DNA of 64,000 bases from Shewanella violacea DSS12. Its GTDB lineage: Bacteria; Pseudomonadota; Gammaproteobacteria; Enterobacterales; Shewanellaceae. The stretch is from contig NC_014012.1 of NCBI RefSeq assembly GCF_000091325.1, forward strand, positions 3,418,500-3,482,499. Reading direction: 5' to 3'. The position numbers and the translations under genes are program-made. Position 1 is the stretch's first letter; every line of letters begins with the position of its first letter. The notes beneath the pieces are model-generated. The model did no database searches. It saw only the letters and a program-made list of their open reading frames with translations, and had not been told where the DNA came from. Shown here piece after piece: positions 36,040 through 45,113 of the stretch.

Positions 36040-36502
36040 CTTTCTATCGCCTTACAAGGCGTGAGGCGAAGAAAACCACCAGGCTGTAATTCAATAAGCT
36101 TCTAGCAATTAAGTTTTTATCGTCTCTTTACTTAATTTGTTAGCTTTCTTATTTCCCATTCTCTTACCCAAGCAGACACTAAGACCCAATTGAGCGAGAG
36201 GCGAAGAAAACCACCAGTCTGTAATTCAGTAAGCTTCTAGCTATAAATCTTCTAGCAATTAAGTTTTTATCGTCTCTTTACTTAATTTGTTAGCTTTCTT
36301 ATTTCCCATTCTCCTACCAAACCAGACACCAAGACCCAATTGGAGAAAAGGCGAAGAAAACCACCAGGCTGTTTATTAGCTAGCTTTTAGCTTTTTATAG
36401 CCTTGCTAGCTTTCTTGCTTTCCATTCTCTTACCTAACCAGACTCCGAGACCCAATTGGAGAAAAGGCGAAGAAAACCACCAGGCTGTTCATTAGCTAGC
36501 AA
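36040..36502 (-). repeat. Four degenerate echoes of the neighbouring gene's 3' end
   Basis: The segment GGCGAAGAAAACCACCAGGC begins copies near 36063, 36199, 36349 and 36466; the gene itself carries a related segment near 36573. Spacing is 110-150 bases. Each copy matches the codons for the last C-terminal part of the 36503 gene, GLGVFLGKRMESKKANKAIKS. For example, the nearest copy reads QLGLGVWLGKRMESKKASKAIKS in one frame and its first half is shifted. The copies are not translated as part of the gene, which ends at 36503. Confidence 0.85.
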
Positions 36503-37681
36503 TTAGCTTTTTATAGCCTTGTTAGCTTTCTTGCTTTCCATGCGCTTACCTAAGAAGACGCCTAAACCAAGAGGAGCGAAGAAAACCACCACTAAGAAGA
36601 GTACGAAATAGAGGATCAGACTCTTAAGTGTCTTGGTTAGCTCCTGAAACACCACCTCTACTGTATGTTTAGATATCTCATCTAAGTTAGCCGCCGCAGC
36701 GATACGCTCTCTGACGACCATATCCTCCAGAGCCAAACGCTCATTCTTAACCATCAACTCTAATGCCTGACGCTCTACCGATAGCTGTACAAGCTTATCA
36801 TCGGTGGAGTCGCTGAGCTGTTGCAGTAAAGGGGTCAACTCACGACGCATATCCACGGCTAGATTCTGCATCATCTCAGGGCTCTGTGCCATCAGCTCCT
36901 GAAACTTTGCCGATGTATCACTGATGCTCACAAGCGTTGCCTGAACATCTTCGGCATTGATATTGGAATGCAGCGCATAAAGCTCGGCTTTCCAGCCTAA
37001 AAGCTTGGGCATCTGCTCAGAGATCATCGCCATACGATCTGAAACATCGCTCATCACTTCCGGCACTGAGCCGAAGGTAGTCACAGCTTCAAATTCATTG
37101 ACCTCTCTAAATATTAACCAATCATTGAATGCCGACTTACGACTAAAGGTGATATCTGTGAGTGGGTTATCCACAACGTACTTTTGGATAAATTCGCGGT
37201 TCTTGTTGAAATCGGCCTGAGATAAGAAGCCCTTAACCGTCTTCTCAAACTGTGCCTCTAATGCCCGACTGGTCTCAATAACCTGGGCTTGCTGTGCACC
37301 AAATAAGGTTTTACCCGCCCCAGTCTCATAAAAGTCACTCATCTGCGCCGTAAATGCCCAAGTATCAAGCATGGCTGCGACTGGTGAAGATTGGAAAATA
37401 GTCCTCTGCAGAGCCTGTTCAGCATTGATCTTCCACATCAGAGCGTTAGATCTCAGCTGGATATCTTGTTCATCGATAGATTCAAGCGCGGAAACTTGGT
37501 CAGCAGTCTGTTCGACCTGACTATAGAAGGTGCTACTAAAATCGCGGCTAAATACCCGCATATTAAGCTGCTCTTGTGGTAGTGGCACCACAGCACTTTC
37601 AAATTTAACTTCTAACAGAGAACATGCCGAAGTTAGCAGACCCAACACAACAAAAACACTTAAGCGTAGCAAAGCTTTCAT
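36503..37681 (-). CDS. Lipoprotein with C-terminal membrane helix and coiled-coil
   Basis: A 392-residue protein. It has a lipobox (VLGLLTSACSLL), so it should be lipidated at Cys20, and a hydrophobic segment near its C-terminus (LILYFVLFLVVVFFAPLGLGVFLG, residues about 355-380) with a basic tail (KRMESKKANKAIKS). The middle is mostly helical with heptads (TADQVSALESIDEQDI, ERQALELMVKNERLALEDMV). A protein with both an N-terminal lipid anchor and a C-terminal helix is unusual and could bridge the two faces of the inner membrane. No family recognised. Downstream its 3' end is duplicated four times. Confidence 0.6.
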   Translation of the reverse strand: MKALLRLSVFVVLGLLTSACSLLEVKFESAVVPLPQEQLNMRVFSRDFSSTFYSQVEQTADQVSALESIDEQDIQLRSNALMWKINAEQALQRTIFQSSPVAAMLDTWAFTAQMSDFYETGAGKTLFGAQQAQVIETSRALEAQFEKTVKGFLSQADFNKNREFIQKYVVDNPLTDITFSRKSAFNDWLIFREVNEFEAVTTFGSVPEVMSDVSDRMAMISEQMPKLLGWKAELYALHSNINAEDVQATLVSISDTSAKFQELMAQSPEMMQNLAVDMRRELTPLLQQLSDSTDDKLVQLSVERQALELMVKNERLALEDMVVRERIAAAANLDEISKHTVEVVFQELTKTLKSLILYFVLFLVVVFFAPLGLGVFLGKRMESKKANKAIKS

Positions 37682-37904
37682 AAAGCCCCCAGTAGCTTTT
37701 CACAATCCATTGAAAAGCTAAAATAAATTAAAAAACATACCTAAAAATTCAAGCGAGTCTAGCATTTGCAGTCTGTTTTACCTATAGCTTACAATGCTAT
37801 AGATCATTCACTAGCTCTATATACCTCACTCTCCTTGAAAATCGTGACCAGGATCACTAGAATCCCAGTCAATAATTTTAGAATTAAAATCTGGGCTGAA
37901 ATAT

Positions 37905-38153
37905 ATGATTCACTCCCCTTGCGTGGCCAAATGTGGTTTAAACGACGAAGACATCTGTATGGGTTGTTACCGGACTATCGATGAAATAGTGGCCTGGGGT
38001 ACGGGTGACGATGGGTTTAAGGCTGACGTATGGGTAAAACTAGCAAAGCGTAAGGCCGAGCAGGCTAAAGGTGAGTTGGGCGAAAGTAACAGTATCAGCC
38101 GGAAAAAATGGCAAGAAGCAGAGGCACGAATAGCACTGAATAGCACTGAATGA
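37905..38153 (+). CDS. DUF1289 family protein
   Basis: An 82-residue protein with the family signature: SPCVAKCGLNDEDICMGCYRTIDEIVAW, i.e. Cys-x3-Cys and Cys-x2-Cys that could bind a metal, at residues 4-32. The rest is a charged tail that ends in a duplicated NSTE-type stretch (ATAGCACTGA repeated). Function unknown. It faces YajD across a terminator. Confidence 0.85.
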   Translation: MIHSPCVAKCGLNDEDICMGCYRTIDEIVAWGTGDDGFKADVWVKLAKRKAEQAKGELGESNSISRKKWQEAEARIALNSTE

Positions 38154-38196
38154 ACGTTAATCCCTAGCTTTAATCCCTATAGATAGAGCAATAAAA

Positions 38197-38227
38197 AGAG
38201 ATATAGCCGTTACCGACATATATCTCT
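38197..38227. terminator. Terminator between DUF1289 and yajD genes
   Basis: AGAGATATA-N13-TATATCTCT, nine-base stem, with TATT to the right and A-rich to the left, in the gap between two convergent genes. Confidence 0.55.
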
Positions 38228-38246
38228 TATTAATCCCATGGATAAA

Positions 38247-38609
38247 CTACTTCTTCATCATGCCTTTAAGATTGGCGAAGGGATTATAAGTGGCCGATTC
38301 TACTTTAGTCTCAGTAGTCGCACCGTACTGAATCAACTCTTCAAATTTCGAATGCTCATTATCATGACAATAGAGGCAGAGTAGTTCCCAGTTTGAACCA
38401 TCAGATGGGTTATTATCGTGGTTATGATCTTTATGATGCACAGTCAGCTCACGCAGGTTTGAATGTACAAATTCACGAGTACAACGACCGCACACCCAAG
38501 GATATAACTTTAGCGCCTGCTCACGGTAACCCGTTTCACGCTTCGCTTTATAATCTCTGGCTGCAGCTAATACTTTATCTAGTTTACTTTGACCTTGGCT
38601 TACCGACAT
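38247..38609 (-). CDS. yajD: YajD-family HNH nuclease
   Basis: A 120-residue HNH-type protein: VCGRCTREFVHSNLRELTVHHKDHNHDNNP, then LLCLYCHDNEHSKF. The two CxxC knuckles and the HH...N...H cluster are all there. The family is small, cytoplasmic and of unproven target. The length fits E. coli YajD. It follows a strong terminator of the BCCT gene upstream. Confidence 0.85.
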   Translation of the reverse strand: MSVSQGQSKLDKVLAAARDYKAKRETGYREQALKLYPWVCGRCTREFVHSNLRELTVHHKDHNHDNNPSDGSNWELLCLYCHDNEHSKFEELIQYGATTETKVESATYNPFANLKGMMKK

Positions 38610-38669
38610 CCACTCAATTCCACTTAACGGCTATCGATACAGGTCTGAATATTACCCGGCACGATAGCT

Positions 38670-38710
38670 AAAAAAATACCCTGTAGTGATAATAACATCG
38701 CTACAGGGTA
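38670..38710 (-). terminator. Terminator after the BCCT transporter gene
   Basis: TACCCTGTAG...CTACAGGGTA, ten-base stem. Read leftward it is followed by TTTTTTT. It lies 56 bases after the BCCT stop. Confidence 0.8.
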
Positions 38711-38765
38711 AATTTAACTGTTTAACCGACTTTCTATTCAAAGCCTGATATTAAGATCTTAGATT

Positions 38766-40741
38766 CTAAGCATCTCCGCCCAGGTATTCAGAACTAGAAA
38801 GATGCAAATAGTGGGTATACTTCTCATACTGAGTCACCACATCGGCCAAGATCTGTTTCTGCGTGAAACCCATGACGTCATAGTGCTGACCACCATGCTC
38901 GAGGAAGACTTCGGCGCGATAGTAATCAGTCTCACCGTCGTCGACTTCACTGACTAACGGATTGGTAATCGTGAAGGCTCTGATCCGTAGGCCATAGACA
39001 AAATCGTTATGGTCTTCACTAGGAATAACAAAGCGAACTCGATTGTCTAAGTTAATTAGCTGTGCCGGGATATTTCGACGAATGAAGCTCTCACACACCT
39101 TAGTCAGCGCTGGGGTTGCCACCTGCTCGAGGAACTCCTGCACATCGTCTTCACTAGGATGGGACACCAAGACATCGAGATGATCCTCCCAATCCACATT
39201 GGTTTTGCTGTATTGCACACTGGTATTATGCGATTGCACACTGTTGATCTTAATCCAATCATCTTTCAGCGCCTTATAGAGACCTAGGCACATCAAGAGC
39301 ATCACCAGTAAAAATGGTAGTGCACTGGCAATTGCCACGGTTTGCAGCGCCTGCAGACCACCGGCCAACAAGAGCACCGAGGCTACCACGCCCTGAAGCA
39401 TAGCCCAGAAGACACGTTGCCACACAGGAGCATCATGATCGCCCCCCGAGGTGAGGTTATCGATAACCAAGGAGCCTGAATCTGACGAAGTAACGAAGAA
39501 GGTTACCACTAAGCATAGGGCTATGGTCGACAACAGAGTCGAGAAAGGTAAGTGTTCAAAGAAGACAAACAGGGCAATTGATACGTCCGATGAAACAGCA
39601 TCAGACAGATAAGTGGCTCCATGATTCATGATGGCATCGATAGCTGTGTTACCAAATACCGTCATCCACAGGAAGGTAAATAATGATGGCACAAACAAGA
39701 CGCCGATCAAAAATTCCCTGATGGTTCGTCCACGAGAAACTCGTGCGATAAAGGTGCCGACAAATGGTGACCATGATATCCACCAGCCCCAATAGAGCAA
39801 GGTCCAGCCGCCAATCCAGTCATTCTTCTGCTCATAAGCATATAAGTTAAATGTCTTACCGACTATATCACTCAGATAGGCACCGGTATTCTGCACAAAG
39901 GCCTGTAATATTTCGACCGTAGGACCGAATATAAGCACAAAGATTAACAAGAGTACCGCCAGTCCTAGGTTTAGCTCACTGAGACGTTTAACTCCCTTAT
40001 CTAATCCTGAGAATACTGACACTGTGGCGATCAAGGAGATAGCGATAATCAGACCGACCTGGACCACAGGACTAATAGGCAAACCGACTAAATAGTTGAG
40101 ACCCGAGTTAACCTGCAATACACCAAAACCCAGAGAGGTCGCCACGCCAAACATGGTACCAATTACGGCAAAGGTATCAACCGCATGGCCCATGGGTCCA
40201 TAAATGCGCTCACCAATCAAGGGATAAAGGGCACTTCTGGGCAACAGAGGTAATTTATGACGATAGGAGAAATAAGACAGACTCAGACCAACAACGGCAT
40301 AAATCGCCCAGGCATGGATCCCCCAATGGAAAAAAGTGATCTTCATGGCATCTTTTGCCGCCTGATACTCTCAGGCGTAGCATCTGGCGGCGCCATATAA
40401 TGCATAACAGGCTCGGCAACGCCGAAAAACATCAGGCCTATACCCATACCTGCAGAAAACAGCATGGCTATCCAGCTCTTATAACTGTAATCGGGTTCCG
40501 CGTGATCAGGCCCAAGCTTGATGTCGCCGAAACGACTGACCATGACGAAGATAATAAAGATAAGGAAGATGGCTACACCTAAGATGTAAAGCCAACCAGC
40601 TTTAACCTGAATCCAGGTCTGAACCAATTGGAATACTTCTTGGGATTGTCCGGGCCACATTGAGCATACAAATACAATCAAGATGATGAGCAATAGTGAT
40701 GAAAAAAATACAGGTGGATTGATACTGGTTTTAAGCGACAT
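38766..40741 (-). pseudogene. betT: BetT-type BCCT choline/betaine transporter, split by a frameshift
   Basis: Two overlapping frames together encode an about 658-residue BCCT carrier, which imports choline, betaine or carnitine. The first frame (40741 down to 40343) begins MSLKTSINPPVFFSS with GGGAG before the ATG and holds the first helices, ending MHYMAPPDATPESI. The second (40346 down to 38766) resumes with MKITFFHWGIHAWAIYA, GTMFGVATSLGFGVLQVN, WGWWISWSPFVGTFIARVSRGRT and the BetT-like cytosolic C-terminus. Between them, in AGGCGGCAAAAGATGCC near 40358-40364, one base is missing: the expected codons for xAAKDAM are shifted by one. Either a real mutation or a sequencing error. If real, the carrier is inactive. 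Confidence 0.82.
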
Positions 40742-41598
40742 ATGGCTCCCGCACGTTAACATGCAACGTCACATACATAATGGTGACGCTACTTGGATCC
40801 CGAAGCATGACACATTCAACTAGGTCGTAATCAAACTCCGACATCAGTTAAGTATATGCTGCAACCGGGAAGTTGCATTTTGTGATTAACCCACTAAATT
40901 CTTCGGCCATAGGATTAGGCATGTTGAAGACTTCCATTCACTTTATAGCGATGAAAGTAGAAAATTTAGCACGTAATACACTGGAGCAAATCATATTGAA
41001 TAACCCAGCCCCGTACTCAGACTAAAGCCTGTACGGATAACGCCAGCTCCTAAACACCAGACTCGAGTCACAATAAGCGACTCAAAAGTACTGGATTGAG
41101 CTGTAACCAGCTATTAAATAGAATTTGCATATCGATTAATCGACAGAACCTGATAGATATATTCTTGTCCTATCGAAAACCAGATACTCACAAAACTTGT
41201 TAATATACTAACCTATATGGCGATTCAGTAATGTGCACTTAGCTGAAATAGGCGCCATTAACCGTCTTTTGATTGAAGATTTACACTGGAACGCCCTAAA
41301 TCCAACCTTAAACTCCCAGATTTATTACCCAAGGCTCACAACAAGCTAAGTTTACCCACATCTTCTAGGGCATGAGATTACCGAGTATCTCTTCATAGGA
41401 CACGAGATTGCCGGACATTTTCTGTAGTAGCTGAATAGTTAAAGGTTGAGATCTTTTTCCATCTCTTCATAGGAGATGAGATTGCCGGACATCTTTTCTA
41501 TTACCCAACGTTACTAAGACCAAGCTATAAGTTCAGATCTTTTTCCATCTCTTCATAGGACACGAGATTGCCAGACATTTTCTGTAGTAGCTGAATAG
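40742..41598. other. Gene-free stretch with phoU 3'-end echoes
   Basis: About 860 bases without a credible gene. The right 240 bases (41365-41598) hold three degenerate copies of the end of phoU. An 18-base motif, AAGCCTGTACGGATAACG, at 41025-41042 is shared with the pilin upstream region at 4129-4146. A promoter for the BCCT gene should lie near 40742-40900. Confidence 0.6.
41365..41598 (-). repeat. Three echoes of the phoU 3' end
   Basis: The phoU tail [15 protein letters not shown] is repeated leftward: MSGNLVSYEE (truncated) at 41365-41415, [21 protein letters not shown] at 41439-41492 and [21 protein letters not shown] at 41526-41578. An 84-base block at 41391-41474 recurs almost exactly at 41551-41634, the latter covering the real gene end. 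Confidence 0.88.
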
Positions 41599-42309
41599 TT
41601 AAAGGTTGAGATCTTTTTCCATCTCTTCATAGGAAACGTGGCGTACATCTTTTCCTTTGACATAATAGATGATGTATTCGCAGATATTCTGACAACGATC
41701 GCCGACACGCTCAACGGCTCGTGTTGCCCAAAGCACATCAAACACCTCAGGAATTGAGCGAGGGTCTTCCATCATATAGGTCATAAGTTGACGAATGGTG
41801 GCTTCATACTCTTTATCTAGTTTAGCGTCTTCCTTGTGTAACTCGAATGCGGCGTCGGCGTCCATACGCGCTAAAGCATCTAAGGTGCCATGAAGAAAAC
41901 GGGTCGCGTGGCGTCCCATGCTATCCAGACTCACAAGCAGAGGTTGCTGTTTCTTTAAACGTTTATCCAGAGCAACCTTGGCAATTTTCACACAGGCATC
42001 ACCGATACGCTCTAAATCTGTGATGGTTTTAGAGATGGCCAAGACTAACCTTAAATCACTCGCCGCTGGTTGCCTTTTAGCTATGATACGAGCACATTCC
42101 TCATCGATAGAGACCTCCATGCCATTGACCTTATGATCACCTTGGATAACGCTCTGGGCAAGCTCAGCATCTAAGTTCGAAATTGCATCCAGTGCTTGCT
42201 CTAGCTGACGTTCGACCAGACCCCCCATGGCTAAGACACGGTTACGAATATCATCCAGCTCGGCGTTAAATTGACCCGAAATGTGTTTGTTTAAATTCAT
42301 ATTATCCAT
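41599..42309 (-). CDS. phoU: PhoU, phosphate signalling protein
   Basis: A 236-residue two-repeat helical protein: [31 protein letters not shown] opens the first repeat; [23 protein letters not shown] and [29 protein letters not shown] carry the metal-binding ExxxD motifs of the two halves. PhoU couples the Pst transporter to the PhoR/PhoB sensor and holds the regulon off when phosphate is high. It is last in pstC-pstA-pstB-phoU. Normal length. Its end is echoed downstream. Confidence 0.94.
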   Translation of the reverse strand: MDNMNLNKHISGQFNAELDDIRNRVLAMGGLVERQLEQALDAISNLDAELAQSVIQGDHKVNGMEVSIDEECARIIAKRQPAASDLRLVLAISKTITDLERIGDACVKIAKVALDKRLKKQQPLLVSLDSMGRHATRFLHGTLDALARMDADAAFELHKEDAKLDKEYEATIRQLMTYMMEDPRSIPEVFDVLWATRAVERVGDRCQNICEYIIYYVKGKDVRHVSYEEMEKDLNL

Positions 42310-42405
42310 AGGTGTTAACCCTTTTTCTGTATCTCATCCCCAGTGAACTAAGCTCACTGGAACTGGATTTGTTGACTAAGGCTAATTAGCCTTAATTAGC
42401 CTTAA

Positions 42406-43224
42406 TTAACCGTAACGGCCTGTGATGTAATCTTCCGTCTTACGTTTCTGCGGTGTCGTAAAAATGGTATTGGTATCTGCGTACTCAACCAGCTCGCCCA
42501 TGTACATAAATGCAGTTTGATCTGACACCCGAGCTGCCTGCTGCATATTGTGGGTCACTATCACCACGGTATACTTAGATTTAAGCTCACTGATCAGCTC
42601 TTCAATGATCAGGGTCGAGATGGGATCCAGAGCCGATGTGGGCTCATCCAGTAGTAACACTTCAGGCTCGATGGCGATGGCACGGGCTATCACCAGACGC
42701 TGTTGCTGACCACCAGAAAGGCCAAAAGCGTTATCATGAAGTCTGTCTTTCACTTCATCCCATATGGCGGCACCGCGAAGAGAGCGCTCGGCGGCATCAT
42801 CGAGATCGCGGCGATTGTTTATCCCTTGGAGGCGCAGTCCGTAGACCACATTCTCGTAAATTGATTTAGGAAAAGGGTTCGGACGCTGGAATACCATGCC
42901 AACATTACGACGCAAGGCAGCAACATCTATCTTCTTGTCATAGATGTTTTGTCCATGTAGCAGGACGTCACCACTTATATGGCAATTATCCACCAGATCA
43001 TTCATACGGTTAATACACCGCAGCAGCGTCGACTTACCACAACCACTGGGACCGATAAAGGCGGTAACTTGTTTTTCCGGTATCTTCATAGATACATCGA
43101 ACAAAGCCTGTTTATCGCCATATTTCAGATCCAAGTTACGGATCTCCAGGGCTGTGTCTTCCTGGCTCAAGTTTTTCAGGTCCACAAATTTTGTACTCAT
43201 CGCTGACTTATCTATCGAAATCAT
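42406..43224 (-). CDS. pstB: PstB, phosphate ABC transporter ATPase
   Basis: The start ATG at 43224 ([13 protein letters not shown]) has AGGA six bases before; an upstream extension to 43302 is not needed. The 272 residues carry Walker [11 protein letters not shown], signature LSGGQQQR, Walker [12 protein letters not shown] and the switch His in [27 protein letters not shown] and [20 protein letters not shown] are PstB-specific. It powers phosphate import with PstC and PstA encoded upstream. A short TTAATTAGCC repeat flanks its stop. Confidence 0.96.
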   Translation of the reverse strand: MISIDKSAMSTKFVDLKNLSQEDTALEIRNLDLKYGDKQALFDVSMKIPEKQVTAFIGPSGCGKSTLLRCINRMNDLVDNCHISGDVLLHGQNIYDKKIDVAALRRNVGMVFQRPNPFPKSIYENVVYGLRLQGINNRRDLDDAAERSLRGAAIWDEVKDRLHDNAFGLSGGQQQRLVIARAIAIEPEVLLLDEPTSALDPISTLIIEELISELKSKYTVVIVTHNMQQAARVSDQTAFMYMGELVEYADTNTIFTTPQKRKTEDYITGRYG

Positions 43225-43313
43225 GTTATGTCCTATCACTTTAACTGTTTTATGCGACTCACAAAACCTGTGAGTCGTATTAATCTGTTTACCTACACAC
43301 ACTAATATTGGTA

Positions 43314-44966
43314 TTAGTGCTCGAGTGAGCGATATTTCTCACGTAGATGGTTTCGAACCGCTATCGCCGTCAGGTTCAATGACACAATGACAGTAACCAG
43401 CAAGAACGAAGTAGCGTAAACCAGAGGTCGCGCGGCCTCTACGTTCGGACTTTGGAAGCCCACATCGTAAATATGAAAACCTAAGTGCATAAACTTTCGC
43501 TCCAGATGAACGAAGGGAAAGTTCACATCTATGGGCAAGGTTGGCGCAAGCTTGACGACACCCACTAACATCAAGGGAGCCACTTCACCCGCAGCGCGAG
43601 CCACCGCTAAAATAAGTCCAGTCATAATGGCCGGGCTCGCCATAGGCAAGACGATACGCCACAGAGTTTCCGCCTTAGTAGCACCCAGTGCCAGACTAGC
43701 TTGGCGTACCGAACTAGGGATACGACTCAAACCTTCCTCAGTCGACACGATAACCACAGGCAAGGTCAAAATAGCCAGAGTCAAAGCAGACCAAAGTACA
43801 CCGGGGGAGCCGAATGTCGGCGCCGGCAGCGCTTCGGGAAAGAAGAGCTGATCTATGCTGCCGCCAAACATATAGACGAAGAAGCCTAAGCCAAATACCC
43901 CGTAAACTATGGATGGCACACCCGCCAGGTTAATTACGGCGATACGGATCATCTTAGTCACCGGGCCTTTCTTGGCATACTCGTGCAGGTAAACCGCCGC
44001 AACCACCCCAAATGGCGTCACAATTACCGCCATCAGCATCACCATAAATACTGTACCGAAAATAGCCGGAAACACCCCGCCCTCGGTATTGGCTTCACGA
44101 GGGTCATCACTGACGAAACGACCGACACCCACAAACCAATGGCCCAATTTATCTAACAGGCCTAAACGGTTGGAATAAGTCACATCCAAAATGCTATCCA
44201 GCTTGAGGGTCACCTCCACGTCGCGCATGTCTTTGATAATGACCGAATCTCGACCCGCTTGTTTCCTGAGTCCGAAAAACTCTTTCTCTACAGTCTGATA
44301 TTGAGCCTGTAATATCGCCCGTTTCTGGGCTAAGTCTGCCTTGACCACAGGTGTTAGCTCACCATCGAGTTCATAACCACGCTCCTGCAGACGCAGCTTT
44401 TCGATGGCGTAATTTATCGAACCTATTTCCCCCTTCTGTATCTCTACTGCCTTATCATTGAGCTCCACAGAACGTTCAATGTGCGACTCGAAGGAGGCTT
44501 CAACATTCTCAAAATCGAGCCGTTTATCATTTTCAATAACAGCAAGCGGATAACCGTAGAAATCGCCATTCTTGCTGCGCTCTATAACCGCGATATCTTC
44601 GGGGAGACTGCGCGAGATGATATCTGTGGCAAGAATCCAGCGAAAATCCAGACCAACAAATTCACGGTTACCGGTTTTAACTAAATATCGTGTAACCGTA
44701 TCCCCAGGCGCCTCTTTAAACACATGACCGGCCGAAAGCAGCTGCTCTGTGGGCACTTGTTCGGTGTCGTATATCTCACCGATAAGGGTATATTTAGCTC
44801 CCTGTTGATCTTGCATCTCCCATTGGTAGATCTCGGCTGGCCAGAAGTAACTCAACCCCCGCCATGCAATCATCAAGAGTAACCCCAGTACCGCAATCAA
44901 GCTGATGCTGACCGCACCACCTGTCATCCAGATCCAAGGAGAGCCTGATTTAAACCAATTACCCAT
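43314..44966 (-). CDS. pstA: PstA, phosphate ABC transporter permease, long form
   Basis: A 550-residue permease (start ATG at 44966 with GGGAG upstream; the TTG at 44981 is not used). Typical PstA is about 290 residues. Here helix 1 ([27 protein letters not shown]... shortened) is followed by a roughly 230-residue charged coiled-coil region (residues about 60-285), then six helices with the EAA loop [23 protein letters not shown]. The large insertion is shared by pst loci of Shewanella and Vibrio. Its job is unknown, perhaps periplasmic contact with the binding protein. Confidence 0.9.
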   Translation of the reverse strand: MGNWFKSGSPWIWMTGGAVSISLIAVLGLLLMIAWRGLSYFWPAEIYQWEMQDQQGAKYTLIGEIYDTEQVPTEQLLSAGHVFKEAPGDTVTRYLVKTGNREFVGLDFRWILATDIISRSLPEDIAVIERSKNGDFYGYPLAVIENDKRLDFENVEASFESHIERSVELNDKAVEIQKGEIGSINYAIEKLRLQERGYELDGELTPVVKADLAQKRAILQAQYQTVEKEFFGLRKQAGRDSVIIKDMRDVEVTLKLDSILDVTYSNRLGLLDKLGHWFVGVGRFVSDDPREANTEGGVFPAIFGTVFMVMLMAVIVTPFGVVAAVYLHEYAKKGPVTKMIRIAVINLAGVPSIVYGVFGLGFFVYMFGGSIDQLFFPEALPAPTFGSPGVLWSALTLAILTLPVVIVSTEEGLSRIPSSVRQASLALGATKAETLWRIVLPMASPAIMTGLILAVARAAGEVAPLMLVGVVKLAPTLPIDVNFPFVHLERKFMHLGFHIYDVGFQSPNVEAARPLVYATSFLLVTVIVSLNLTAIAVRNHLREKYRSLEH

Positions 44967-45113
44967 GACACTGACTCCCAAGAATTAGAGCAAGATCAAA
45001 CTCAGTAACAAGCACCATGTCATTCATTCCCAAAGCCCAAAGAGAGCCAAATTTAAACCCGCTATTCATGTTCATATATATATTCATCATTTCTTTACTA
45101 CTAAAATGAGCGA

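Noticed and set aside
36040-36502. Repeated units could look like a CRISPR array
   Set aside because: Units are 110-150 bp, degenerate, have no uniform spacers and match the adjacent gene's 3' end.
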